56,464 nt of DNA from Ulvibacter sp047614245 (GTDB lineage: Bacteria; Bacteroidota; Bacteroidia; Flavobacteriales; Flavobacteriaceae), in NCBI GenBank assembly GCA_047614245.1, contig JBLHIC010000007.1, positions 1-56,464 of the forward strand, given 5' to 3'. Position numbers and translations under genes: made by a program. The notes below the pieces were generated by a model. The model was not told the origin of the DNA. It saw nothing but the letters and a program-made list of their open reading frames with translations, and did no database searches. This document shows, piece after piece, positions 34,403 through 43,080 of this stretch (its first letter is position 1; each line of letters opens with the position of its first letter).

Positions 34403-34751
34403 GTAGTTATAATTTGATGTTTTAAATATACCATAAATAATACTGAAGGAACTCAAATATTATTCTCGCTTCCATCTCCTGAACTTTTTACTGTGCTGTT
34501 GATCCAACCTGATTATAATGTTGCTTTCACAGCTTCTTTCCATCCTATTTATGGAGTCTTAATCTCCAACTTGTAAAAGGTAAGAGATATACTTTGTTTG
34601 TGATTTTCGTGATTAAGATGCAACCATTTCCGCCATTCTATATTTCTTGGAAAGTATAGCTTTGGTTTTTCCGTTTTTTAGTTTCCCGGATATTAGACTC
34701 AGGGACAAGGAGGTATGTTTTTTTTTGCTTAATTTTCACCCATTATCATCA
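34403..34751. other. 349-bp gap without a recognised gene
   Basis: AT-rich sequence between the amidohydrolase start and the M1 peptidase stop, both leftward. No ORF of coding character, hairpin terminator or convincing promoter was found on either strand; a TATATTTA near 34430 (minus) is one mismatch from the -7 consensus. Confidence 0.4.
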
Positions 34752-36380
34752 CTACTTAAAATCCTTACTTTCAACATAAAAGTCACGTTTAACAAGCACA
34801 GTTTTCAGATCACTTAAAAACTCTTTTGTCTGCCATTCGGAAGTAGGAGTGATCCACTCTTCTTTGTCGTTGATAATTAATATAAGCGGTAAATCGAAAC
34901 CCTCCACGATATTAGTATATCTGTATTTCAAACTTTTTCCAGAAACGCTATATTCTATTTTCGGTATTTCAATGGTTCGTAAATATTGGTCCCAAAAACT
35001 GCCGAGATCAATTTCACTCTTTTTACTTATGTACTCTTCAACTTGCTTACTGCTAATGGTTTGATGGTAAAATGTTTTATTTAGGCCTATAAGAATAGCT
35101 CTCCATTTTTCATCGTTATTTATAATTTGTCGCAGGGAATGAAGAAGATTCGCTCCTTTGTAGTACATATCACTGCTACCTTCTTGATTTACGTTATAAA
35201 CACCAATTATTGGACGATCGTTTTTAACGAGTCTTCGTGTTCCCAATACATATTCGGAAGCAGCTTCGTCACTAAAATGATAGTTGAGGTATAAATTTTC
35301 AGAATAAGCAGTGAAGCCTTCATGGATCCACATATCTGCTACGTCTATGTGCGTTATATTATTGGCAAACCACTCGTGACCTGATTCGTGAATAATGATA
35401 AAATCAAAGCGAAGCCCCCAGCCTGAGTCAGATAAGTCATTCCCTAAGTAGCCATTTTGATAGTTATTTCCATAAGTTATACTACTTTGATGTTCCATTC
35501 CTAAATAAGGGGCTTCAACAAGTTTAAAACTATCCTCATAAAAAGGATAAGGGCCAAACCAATATTCAAAGGCGCGCATCATTAGTGGGGCCTGAGTAAA
35601 CTGTTCTTTGGCCTTCTCTAAATTATCACGTAGTACATAATAATCCATATCTAAAGCACCTTTTAACCCCTCATATTTTTCAGAAAAATTTACATAGTCG
35701 CCAATATTGATATTAACGCCATAATTATTAATGGGATTAACGACATTCCATATCCAAGTTTTAGTTTCACCATTGTCAATGGTCTCAATTAAGCGTCCGT
35801 TGGATACGTCCATAAGATCTTTAGGAACTGTTATTGACATGGTAATACCGTTTTCCGGTTCATCGTAATAATGATCTTTGTTTGGCCACCAAACACTAGC
35901 TCCAATCCCTTGATTGGATGTTGCAATAAAGTGCTTGCCATTGTTGTCTTTAGTCCAGGAAAAGCCACCATCCCAGGGAGCATTTTTTGCTTCAATTGGT
36001 TTTCCCGAAAAAGAAATAGTTAACTCGTAGTCTTTCCCTACTTTTTGTTTTTCAGATAATTTGATGAAATGTGCACTTCCCTCGGTTTCGAATTTGAGTC
36101 TCTTACCATTCTGGACTACAGAATTAATTTTCATCGGCAATTGTAAATCAATCTGCATTATTTTACCTCTATCTAAAACATTGTAAATGATTGTATTACT
36201 CCCTTTAATAAATTTTTTATCCGGAAACACTTCAACCTTTAAATCGTAATGCCTTAGGTCCCACCATTCTCGTTCTGGAGTTATACTTCCTCTTAGTTCA
36301 TCTTGGCGTGTAAATTTTTGTGAAAAACAACTGAAGCCTAATAATAATAATAGGAATAATGAGAGTATGATTTTTTTCAT
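34752..36380 (-). CDS. M1-family metallopeptidase (aminopeptidase)
   Basis: 542 residues with a signal peptide (LSLFLLLLLGFSCFSQ). N-terminal beta-sandwich domain, then the thermolysin-like domain: substrate motif GMEHQS (GAMEN-like), and the zinc site HESGHEW (His331, Glu332, His335) with Glu354 (WIHEGF) exactly 18 residues later. It would remove N-terminal amino acids from peptides in the periplasm or outside. Starts 9 bp after the M28 peptidase stop, so the two exopeptidases form one operon. Confidence 0.92.
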   Translation of the reverse strand: MKKIILSLFLLLLLGFSCFSQKFTRQDELRGSITPEREWWDLRHYDLKVEVFPDKKFIKGSNTIIYNVLDRGKIMQIDLQLPMKINSVVQNGKRLKFETEGSAHFIKLSEKQKVGKDYELTISFSGKPIEAKNAPWDGGFSWTKDNNGKHFIATSNQGIGASVWWPNKDHYYDEPENGITMSITVPKDLMDVSNGRLIETIDNGETKTWIWNVVNPINNYGVNINIGDYVNFSEKYEGLKGALDMDYYVLRDNLEKAKEQFTQAPLMMRAFEYWFGPYPFYEDSFKLVEAPYLGMEHQSSITYGNNYQNGYLGNDLSDSGWGLRFDFIIIHESGHEWFANNITHIDVADMWIHEGFTAYSENLYLNYHFSDEAASEYVLGTRRLVKNDRPIIGVYNVNQEGSSDMYYKGANLLHSLRQIINNDEKWRAILIGLNKTFYHQTISSKQVEEYISKKSEIDLGSFWDQYLRTIEIPKIEYSVSGKSLKYRYTNIVEGFDLPLILIINDKEEWITPTSEWQTKEFLSDLKTVLVKRDFYVESKDFK

Positions 36381-36389
36381 CTTATATAT

Positions 36390-37721
36390 TTATCTAAAAA
36401 TTTCTTTTGGAAACACTACTACGCTTTCGTGACCATCCCGGCCCACTGCGGCAAGGCCGAAAAAATAATTATCAATTACGATTCCGTCTAATGTAAATTC
36501 TGAAACGTCTCCCACATATCGACTGTTGTCCCATGTAGGGGAGGTAGTGTCTCGCCAATATATTTTATATCCGAGCGCGCCATCTACCTTGTCCCACTTC
36601 AGTTTTGAGGAAGCTTCTACAATTCCGCCAATTTCAATATTCTTAGGAGTAGGAGGACTCCAGGCCAGACTAGCCATAGATATCGCATTTACTGCGGTGA
36701 GTTTTTTTGCATAGTCAAAGTTTACATATTCTAGTTTATCTCCATAGTCAATTCCATTTTCTGTACGAATATCTTGATGCTGCTGCGTATAATTTTCGTG
36801 CGCCTCCATAATTCGAATTCCTGGAAATCCAAGATCGCAAAATGGTCTGTGATGGCCGCCTCTTCCAAAACGATCCAATCGATAGATCATCATCGGGTTC
36901 ATTTCAGGCATATAGGTTCTCGTAGTTTTAAATACGTATCTCGCTAATTGTCTTGAAACTCCATCTACTTCACCACCATAAAACCTTCGTTTACCTCGTT
37001 CCTTGTCGGTTTCTGTAGGGGGAACAGGCTCAGAAAAAATTCGAAAATCTTTATTGCTTATTATACCATCGACTCCTTTAATATTCCCGATCATATCGTT
37101 ATTAAGAACCCCAATAATTTCCCAACCTTGGGTTACGGCATACGCTCCAAACCCCTTGCCACCGAACAGCCCTTGTTCTTCACCACTTAATCCTAAATAT
37201 ATTATACTACTTTCAAAAGTGTATTTTGAGAGAACTCTGGCAGCCTCTATCGCTCCGGCCATTCCGCTGGCATTGTCATTGGCGCCAGGAGAATCTGAGG
37301 TTGAATTGTTAGGGTCACTTACCCTAGAATCAATATCACCGCTCATAATAATATACCTATTTGGGTATTTGCTACCCTTTTGTACAGCGGCAACATTCAC
37401 AACCCAAACGTCCTGAGTAATACGTTTATTCTCGCTTTCCTTGATGAGGTTTTTTTGATAAAAGACATTTAAACAATTGGAACAATCTTTAGAGATTGAT
37501 TCGAATTCCTTTTTTATCCATCTTCGAGCAGCTCCTATACCTCTTGATTCTGAAAGTGTATCGCTCAAAGTATGTCTAGTCCCAAAATTTGTAAGGGTCG
37601 TTATATCTGCCTTAATCCTTTCCGAAGAAACAGCATCAATAATATCGTAGATACGAGTATCTGTTTGAGCTGTTGAAAATGTATGAATGCATAAACCTAA
37701 AATAAGAAGACAGAATTTCAT
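36390..37721 (-). CDS. M28-family aminopeptidase-like protein
   Basis: 443 residues with a signal peptide (FCLLILGLCIHTFSTAQ). The peptidase domain runs about 105-350: SGDIDSR (129-133) has Asp129 where M28 enzymes have the first zinc His, GANDNASGMAG (147-156) gives Asp149, SGEEQGLFGG supplies Glu181/Glu182, NNDMIGN Asp209, and a His-rich GRGGHHRPF lies near 290. A C-terminal fibronectin-like domain follows (KLKWDKVDGALGYKIYW). The Asp129 change could alter metal binding. Located immediately upstream of the M1 peptidase. Confidence 0.88.
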   Translation of the reverse strand: MKFCLLILGLCIHTFSTAQTDTRIYDIIDAVSSERIKADITTLTNFGTRHTLSDTLSESRGIGAARRWIKKEFESISKDCSNCLNVFYQKNLIKESENKRITQDVWVVNVAAVQKGSKYPNRYIIMSGDIDSRVSDPNNSTSDSPGANDNASGMAGAIEAARVLSKYTFESSIIYLGLSGEEQGLFGGKGFGAYAVTQGWEIIGVLNNDMIGNIKGVDGIISNKDFRIFSEPVPPTETDKERGKRRFYGGEVDGVSRQLARYVFKTTRTYMPEMNPMMIYRLDRFGRGGHHRPFCDLGFPGIRIMEAHENYTQQHQDIRTENGIDYGDKLEYVNFDYAKKLTAVNAISMASLAWSPPTPKNIEIGGIVEASSKLKWDKVDGALGYKIYWRDTTSPTWDNSRYVGDVSEFTLDGIVIDNYFFGLAAVGRDGHESVVVFPKEIFR

Positions 37722-37801
37722 TCTTTGCTTGTTTGTTATAAATTTACTTAAAATAGTATTCTTAGCAGGTTAATTTCTTCGTTAGAAAATATCACTGAGG
37801 A

Positions 37802-38236
37802 TTATTCTTTTGTAAGTACATAGAAATCTTCAGATTCGGCTGGTATAGAAGTATCATTAAATAATAATTCTGACATCGAAGAATCGAAACAACAATAGGA
37901 GAGAATCGTTAAAAAATTAAAATTAAGTGTGTCTGTTTCAGTTGTGCTAAGTTCGAGGGTATAGTCTAAATTAGTTTCAACCTGGTGATAAAATATGGCG
38001 AGATTTCCTTCATTACCCGGGATAGGTTTTATATAGATCACTCTCGAGGGTGATGATAACTTAAAAGAATCTCGAACATAAGTTGTTCCAATTAGGGTGT
38101 CACCTGCTGTATTGCGGTATGTCAAGTAAAATTGATCCGCTGGACAAAGCACTGCTGAACAATCAGGCGATCTGTCTTCTTCTCCTTCACAACTGAAAAA
38201 TAATGCAATTATAATAACTAAGAGTGCTTTTTTCAT
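37802..38236 (-). CDS. Small lipoprotein, family not recognised
   Basis: 144 residues with a lipoprotein signal ending at Cys16 (FFSC). Then an acidic linker (EGEEDRSPDCSAVLC) with two further Cys, beta-rich sequence with FYLTYRNTAGDTLIGTTYV and VIYIKPIPGNEG, and a CC pair (SYCCFD). Four later Cys could form disulfides. It follows the gene at 38292 by 55 bp on the same strand and may be co-transcribed. Confidence 0.7.
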   Translation of the reverse strand: MKKALLVIIIALFFSCEGEEDRSPDCSAVLCPADQFYLTYRNTAGDTLIGTTYVRDSFKLSSPSRVIYIKPIPGNEGNLAIFYHQVETNLDYTLELSTTETDTLNFNFLTILSYCCFDSSMSELLFNDTSIPAESEDFYVLTKE

Positions 38237-38291
38237 GTTTGTTTTTGTCTTTAATTAAATCAAAATTTTTCGATTCTGTAAAATTTTATTT

Positions 38292-39161
38292 CTATTTAGG
38301 GAGCGCAACAAGGGACAATCTCTCCCCATTCAGACTCACAGCGAGTCTAGAAATATCTTTGATATTGTACTCTGAAAGATCTGCTACTTCTTTCCAATCT
38401 GAGTTGAGAAAGGTGTCATATATATATAATTTACTTCCACTACCAATAAGAATTTGAGAATCGTTTAACCAGGTGTAATCTTGTATGCCAATGGGTAATT
38501 GGCAGACGAAAAAACTTTCCATTGTCTTCATGTCTAATAAATATACCTCTTGATTCTTATCTTCATTTAACGAGGTGTAACTCATTGTTTTTGAATCAGG
38601 AACTCTATGTATAGATCTTCCAACATTCCTTAAAAACGTATCTGTTTTTTTTGATTTTAAATTTGAGAAAACAAGATCCAAATTGTCATCACTTAATACA
38701 GAGGCTACAATTGTTTCAGCATTATAGAAATCATAATATGCAACCTGCAAGCCTTCAATTAATTCTTTATTCTCTTTGGAAATAGCATCATACACATACA
38801 GGCGTTGTAAGCCATCCGGATCTAAACGCACCGCCGAGACTTTAGCGTTAGAGTCAGGTATTTGAATGGGTGAATACTCTCCACCTTTTGTAGTTTTATT
38901 AAACCAGGATTTAGTTTTTTCAGAAATATTGTAAAGAGCAATATCTGTTTGTCCAGCATTATTGCCGGCGAACAAGACAGTATTGTTGCTTGCAAATGAG
39001 GGCTGACTATCATAGCCTTCATCATTAGAAATATTATGGAAGTTATAGGTGATTAAACCGCCATATTCCAATTTTATATCACACAAATATACTTCGGTGT
39101 TCGTCTGGGCGAATATGTTGAAGGAAGCGAAGAAAAGGAGGGATGAAAGCGTTTGTCTCAT
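38292..39161 (-). CDS. TolB/PD40-like beta-propeller exported protein
   Basis: 289 residues with a signal peptide (SSLLFFASFNIFAQ). Propeller blades are visible in SQPSFASNNTVLFAGNNAG, KTKSWFNKTTKGGEYSP, LYVYDAISKE and VYLLDMKTMES. Single-domain WD40-like proteins of this kind have no known enzyme activity and probably bind proteins in the periplasm. Confidence 0.75.
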   Translation of the reverse strand: MRQTLSSLLFFASFNIFAQTNTEVYLCDIKLEYGGLITYNFHNISNDEGYDSQPSFASNNTVLFAGNNAGQTDIALYNISEKTKSWFNKTTKGGEYSPIQIPDSNAKVSAVRLDPDGLQRLYVYDAISKENKELIEGLQVAYYDFYNAETIVASVLSDDNLDLVFSNLKSKKTDTFLRNVGRSIHRVPDSKTMSYTSLNEDKNQEVYLLDMKTMESFFVCQLPIGIQDYTWLNDSQILIGSGSKLYIYDTFLNSDWKEVADLSEYNIKDISRLAVSLNGERLSLVALPK

Positions 39162-39510
39162 TTTTAATTATTTTTAATTTTAAAGATAGCAAAGTTTAGA
39201 CCAAGAATAATACTTGTTAATTCTATCTTTTTCTATTTTCCGCAGGTTGGAGCGCTTTTAAAACTTTCATGGAAGTTTCGAAGTCATTGAAATATATTGA
39301 AATGATTCTCCCAACGATTAAAGTTTATTTTCGACAATTATAGCGAAATGAGTAGGGTGGGCCAATTGTATTTATCAACATTTTCGAGACAATATCAACA
39401 AAAAACCGTCAGCATTTTGCTGACGGTTTTTAACTAACTAATTAACTAACCAAATTTCAACTAACCACAGTTGAAATGCTTTTCCAACAATTTATTGAAC
39501 TTTGCAGCTT
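39162..39510. other. 349-bp gap with a terminator, otherwise no gene seen
   Basis: The gap holds the terminator at 39401-39431 after the acyl-CoA dehydrogenase gene, then AT-rich sequence with the promoter region of the PD40 gene. No ORF or repeat family was recognised here. Confidence 0.4.
39401..39431 (-). terminator. Intrinsic terminator of the beta-oxidation operon
   Basis: AAAAACCGTCAGCA and TGCTGACGGTTTTT form a perfect 14-bp stem around a TTT loop, with A and T runs on both sides, downstream of the last operon gene. Confidence 0.9.
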
Positions 39511-41316
39511 CTAGAAAGGGTATTTATTCTCACTAGTAACCTTTTCCGCAATCATATTGCGGAGCCCAACTACGTTTGGCATATTTTGATATTTTGTAAA
39601 ACGCCTCAGACCCATTAGCATCATTCGTTGCTCATCACCTTCCACAAAAGAAATAATTGAAAGTTTTGCTTGGGTATTGATAATATCAACAGCGTGATAT
39701 AAGTATAATTGCGCCATCGCGATTTGATATTGAGCATCTTTTTCGTCTCGTTTTGAATTCTTTTCGGCACGTAGAAGTGCACTTTCTACCATGTAAATTT
39801 CAATAAGAATATCGGAAGCTGCCATAAGCATTTGTTGATGTTCTTCCAAATCGGGTCCAAATTTTTGCACTGCCGCACCTGCAACCATCAGAAAGATTTT
39901 CTTCAATCTAACTACAATTGCTTTTTCTTCAGAAAGTACGTCAGAATAATCGGGTGTGTCAAAAGAAGGAATACCGGTTAACTCATTAGCGACAGCCATT
40001 GCAGGTCCTAATAAATCTAAGTGACCTTTCATTGCTTTTTTGACCAACATTCCAACCGATAGCATTCGGTTAATTTCATTGGTCCCTTCATATATTCTTG
40101 TGATACGCGCATCTCTCCACGCGGCCTCCATAGGAGTATCTTCAGAGAATCCCATTCCGCCGAAAATTTGAATTCCCTCATCCGCGCAATTCTGAATATC
40201 CTCAGAAACGGCAACTTTTAGAATAGAACATTCAATAGCATATTCTTCAACACCTTTAAGCTCCGCTTCCTGATGTGAGTTACCGGCTACAATTCTTAAT
40301 GCTATTCGATCTTCAATATTTTTCGCCGCCCTATAGGTTGCAGACTCACCAACAAAGACATTTGTTGCCATTTCAGCTATTTTAGATTTAATAGCTCCAA
40401 ATTCTGCTATAGGAGTATCGAATTGTTTACGCTCAACCGCATATTGAACCGAAGCAGAAGTTACCCGCCTTTGTGAATCCAAACATGCAACAGCTAATTT
40501 AATTCGTCCCACGTTCAAGGAATTCATTGCTATTTTAAATCCGTTGCCACGTTCAGACAACATATTTTCAACAGGAACCTTAGTGTCGCTAAAGAACACT
40601 TGTCGTGTTGATGAAGCTCGAATTCCAAGTTTGTGCTCCTCTTCGCCCATGGTAATTCCGTTGGAAGGATCGTTTTCTACAATGAATCCGGTAATGTTTT
40701 TATCATCTTCAATACGCGCAAAAACAATCATCAAATTACAGAATCCGGCATTTGAGATCCACATCTTCTGACCACTAATTTTATAATGTGTTCCATCCGA
40801 ACTAAGAACAGCCTTTGTTTTTCCACTGTTGGCATCACTTCCTGCACCAGGTTCTGTTAAGCAGTAGGCTCCAAACCACTCACCGGTTGCTAGTTTAGGA
40901 ACGTATTTTTGCTTTTGTTCTTCTGTGCCGTAAAGCGTAATTGGCATTGTACCAATTCCTGTATGGGCTCCAAATGCAGTACTAAAAGAACCTGTGCCAC
41001 TTGAAATATAATCACAAGTAATTAGGGTAGAGACAAAGCCCATTCCTAGTCCGCCGTAGGCCTCAGGAACCGCTACACCTAGAAATCCAAGGTCCCCAGC
41101 TTTGCGCATTACTTCTTCAGTTAAAGCATAGTCTTTCTTTTCAAATCGGTCTCGATGAACAATAATCTCACGCTCGTTAAACTCCATCACGGCCTCTTTC
41201 ATCATTCTCTGCTCCTCGGAAAAATCTTCAGGAGTGAATATATCTTCGCAGGGTGTTTCTTTAACTAAAAATTGACCGCCTCGCAGTAGTTCGTTTGTTC
41301 TTGTTTCTGTGCTCAT
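39511..41316 (-). CDS. Acyl-CoA dehydrogenase, long-chain (ACAD9/VLCAD-like)
   Basis: 601 residues, longer than the 380-residue core because of a C-terminal helical extension (about 440-601). Core motifs: GFLGVAVPEAYGGLGM, CLTEPGAGSDANSGK (FAD/substrate loop), YKISGQKMWISNAG, and IYEGTNEINR with the catalytic Glu. Electrons go to electron-transfer flavoprotein. The extension is typical of the very-long-chain branch. It is the last gene of an operon MarR, FadB-type enzyme, thiolase, acyl-CoA dehydrogenase. Confidence 0.93.
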   Translation of the reverse strand: MSTETRTNELLRGGQFLVKETPCEDIFTPEDFSEEQRMMKEAVMEFNEREIIVHRDRFEKKDYALTEEVMRKAGDLGFLGVAVPEAYGGLGMGFVSTLITCDYISSGTGSFSTAFGAHTGIGTMPITLYGTEEQKQKYVPKLATGEWFGAYCLTEPGAGSDANSGKTKAVLSSDGTHYKISGQKMWISNAGFCNLMIVFARIEDDKNITGFIVENDPSNGITMGEEEHKLGIRASSTRQVFFSDTKVPVENMLSERGNGFKIAMNSLNVGRIKLAVACLDSQRRVTSASVQYAVERKQFDTPIAEFGAIKSKIAEMATNVFVGESATYRAAKNIEDRIALRIVAGNSHQEAELKGVEEYAIECSILKVAVSEDIQNCADEGIQIFGGMGFSEDTPMEAAWRDARITRIYEGTNEINRMLSVGMLVKKAMKGHLDLLGPAMAVANELTGIPSFDTPDYSDVLSEEKAIVVRLKKIFLMVAGAAVQKFGPDLEEHQQMLMAASDILIEIYMVESALLRAEKNSKRDEKDAQYQIAMAQLYLYHAVDIINTQAKLSIISFVEGDEQRMMLMGLRRFTKYQNMPNVVGLRNMIAEKVTSENKYPF

Positions 41317-41452
41317 TTTAATAGGTATTAGATTCTAGATTTTAGTTGCTGGAACTTCTGCGAACCAACCAAACAATCCTTTAGTAATTTTTTTTATTGC
41401 CTTTAATAGAAGTGCTCTCACTTCTCTCTATTTCCTTTTATCCTTAATTTGT

Positions 41453-42643
41453 CTAGTTTAAAAACTCGAAAATTCCAGCGGCACCTTGCCCTGTACCTAC
41501 GCACATAGTTACCATTCCGTATTTTCCTTGCATATCGCGTTTTCTCATTTCGTCAAAGAGTTGAACCGATAGTTTTGCTCCCGTACAACCTAGAGGATGT
41601 CCTAATGCAATAGCACCCCCATTAACGTTTACAATGTCTTGATTCAGGCCTAACTCGCGCATAACAGCTAAAGATTGCGAAGCGAAGGCTTCGTTTAACT
41701 CAATTAGTCCAATTTCGTCTTGTTTCAACCCAGCTTGTTTTAATGCCTTTGGAATTGCCTTTACTGGTCCGATTCCCATAATACGAGGTTCTACGCCTGC
41801 AGCGGCATAGTTTACTAACCTTGCAATAGGCTCAAGTTTTAATTCTTTTACCATTTCTTCACTCATAACCATAACAAAGGCGGCACCATCACTCATTTGT
41901 GAAGAGTTTCCTGCAGTAACACTTCCCCCCGCCGCAAATACAGCACGTAACTTCGCCAAAGCTTCTTTGCTGGTTCCAGCTCGTGGCCCCTCATCTTTAG
42001 TCACTGTATATGATTTTGTCGCTTTCTTTCCATTTTCATCAATATATGTTTGCTCAACATTTATAGGAACAATTTGATCCTGAAAACGGTTCTCAGCTTG
42101 CGCTTTCAAGGCTTTCATATGACTATTGAATGCAAATTCATCTTGATCTTCTCTAGAAACATTGAATTGATTGGCCACAGCTTCGGCAGTGTTTCCCATA
42201 CCCCAATAGTAGTCTTCGTGACCAGATTTGATCAGGTCATAGTTCAATTCTGGTTTAAATCCGGTCATAGGGACAGCACTCATACTTTCGGCACCTCCAG
42301 CAATAATACAATCTGCCATTCCAGATTGAATTTTTGCAGTCGCGATGCCAATGGTCTCAATTCCAGACGAACAAAACCTATTCACGGTAACGCCCGGGAC
42401 GTCAACAGAATTCAATCCCATCAATGAAATTAAACGTGCCATGTTTAATCCCTGAGCACCTTCAGGCATTGCATTCCCAACGATAACGTCATCTATACGC
42501 TTCACATCTAGCTGCGGCAATTCCTTCATCATATGTGCGATTGTTTCGGCAGCCAATTCATCTGTTCTTTTAAATCTGAACACTCCCTTTGGTGCTTTTC
42601 CAACGGCTGTTCTGTAAGCTTTTACTATATATGCTGTTTTCAT
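41453..42643 (-). CDS. Acetyl-CoA C-acyltransferase (3-ketoacyl-CoA thiolase)
   Basis: 396 residues. Nucleophile Cys91 in VNRFCSSG, GAESMSAVPM, then GNSSQMSDGAAF, NEAFASQ, the His of GHPLGCTGAK and the second catalytic Cys in CVGTGQGAAG. It cleaves 3-ketoacyl-CoA to acetyl-CoA and a shortened acyl-CoA, the final step of the cycle. Genes on both sides encode the other steps. Gaps around it carry degenerate repeats. Confidence 0.95.
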   Translation of the reverse strand: MKTAYIVKAYRTAVGKAPKGVFRFKRTDELAAETIAHMMKELPQLDVKRIDDVIVGNAMPEGAQGLNMARLISLMGLNSVDVPGVTVNRFCSSGIETIGIATAKIQSGMADCIIAGGAESMSAVPMTGFKPELNYDLIKSGHEDYYWGMGNTAEAVANQFNVSREDQDEFAFNSHMKALKAQAENRFQDQIVPINVEQTYIDENGKKATKSYTVTKDEGPRAGTSKEALAKLRAVFAAGGSVTAGNSSQMSDGAAFVMVMSEEMVKELKLEPIARLVNYAAAGVEPRIMGIGPVKAIPKALKQAGLKQDEIGLIELNEAFASQSLAVMRELGLNQDIVNVNGGAIALGHPLGCTGAKLSVQLFDEMRKRDMQGKYGMVTMCVGTGQGAAGIFEFLN

Positions 42644-42684
42644 TCTTTTATTAGTATTGAGTATTGAGATATTAGTATTGAGAC
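42644..42684. repeat. Repeat array left of the S23 gene
   Basis: TATTAGTATTGAG units are repeated here (TTAGTATTGAGTATTGAGAT then ATTAGTATTGAGAC). An inverted counterpart, AATACTAACATCTCATATCT, lies at about 43041-43075 beyond the S23 gene, so that gene is bracketed by inverted arrays. Confidence 0.6.
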
Positions 42685-43032
42685 TTATAGCTTTTGCTGA
42701 AAGGAATAATTCATTTTCTGAATTTCAATACATACTTCAATTACTGGTTTTATTTTTTCTTTAGATATTAATTTTAGTTCTACTAGTAAAATGAGCTGCG
42801 TTTGAAGTTCATACGTTGAACCATTAGCAATACTCAAAAAGTATTGAAATTATTTGTTAGAGTTTCTACCTGCTCCTTCTGCTATATTTGATGGAATAGA
42901 AACAGAACATCTTTTTATTTGGGAGTTTAGTCCAAATTTTTCATCTGTCGGTAATTGATATGTAAGCAAATAAACAGATTTTACCAAATCCATTGACTTT
43001 TTCCATATTTTTAAGTCTTCTACTTTATGCAT
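42685..43032 (-). pseudogene. Four-helix-bundle (S23/IVP) protein gene with premature stop
   Basis: From the ATG at 43032 the frame encodes an S23-type protein: VEDLKIWKKSMDLVKSVYLL, FGLNSQIKRCSVSIPSNIAEG and GAGRNSNK. A TAA at 42850-42852 then interrupts it where relatives have Glu. The frame continues beyond with FQYFLSIANGSTYELQ and TQLILLVELKLI to a TAA at 42685, giving 115 codons as expected for the family. So a single GAA-to-TAA change would explain the lesion. The family includes proteins encoded in rRNA intervening sequences, and Avd of diversity-generating retroelements shares the fold. It lies inside the beta-oxidation operon. Confidence 0.8.
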
Positions 43033-43080
43033 TTTCTAATTTCTAAATACTAACATCTCATATCTCAATACTCTTCGCTT
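43033..43080. repeat. Repeat array right of the S23 gene
   Basis: Units ATACTAACATCTCATATCTC and AATACTC are the approximate inverse of the array at 42644-42684. The array ends where the next gene's stop begins. Confidence 0.55.

Noticed and set aside
42685..43032. Diversity-generating retroelement, because S23 proteins share a fold with Avd
   Set aside because: No reverse transcriptase, no template/variable repeat pair with A-specific differences was seen in the window.
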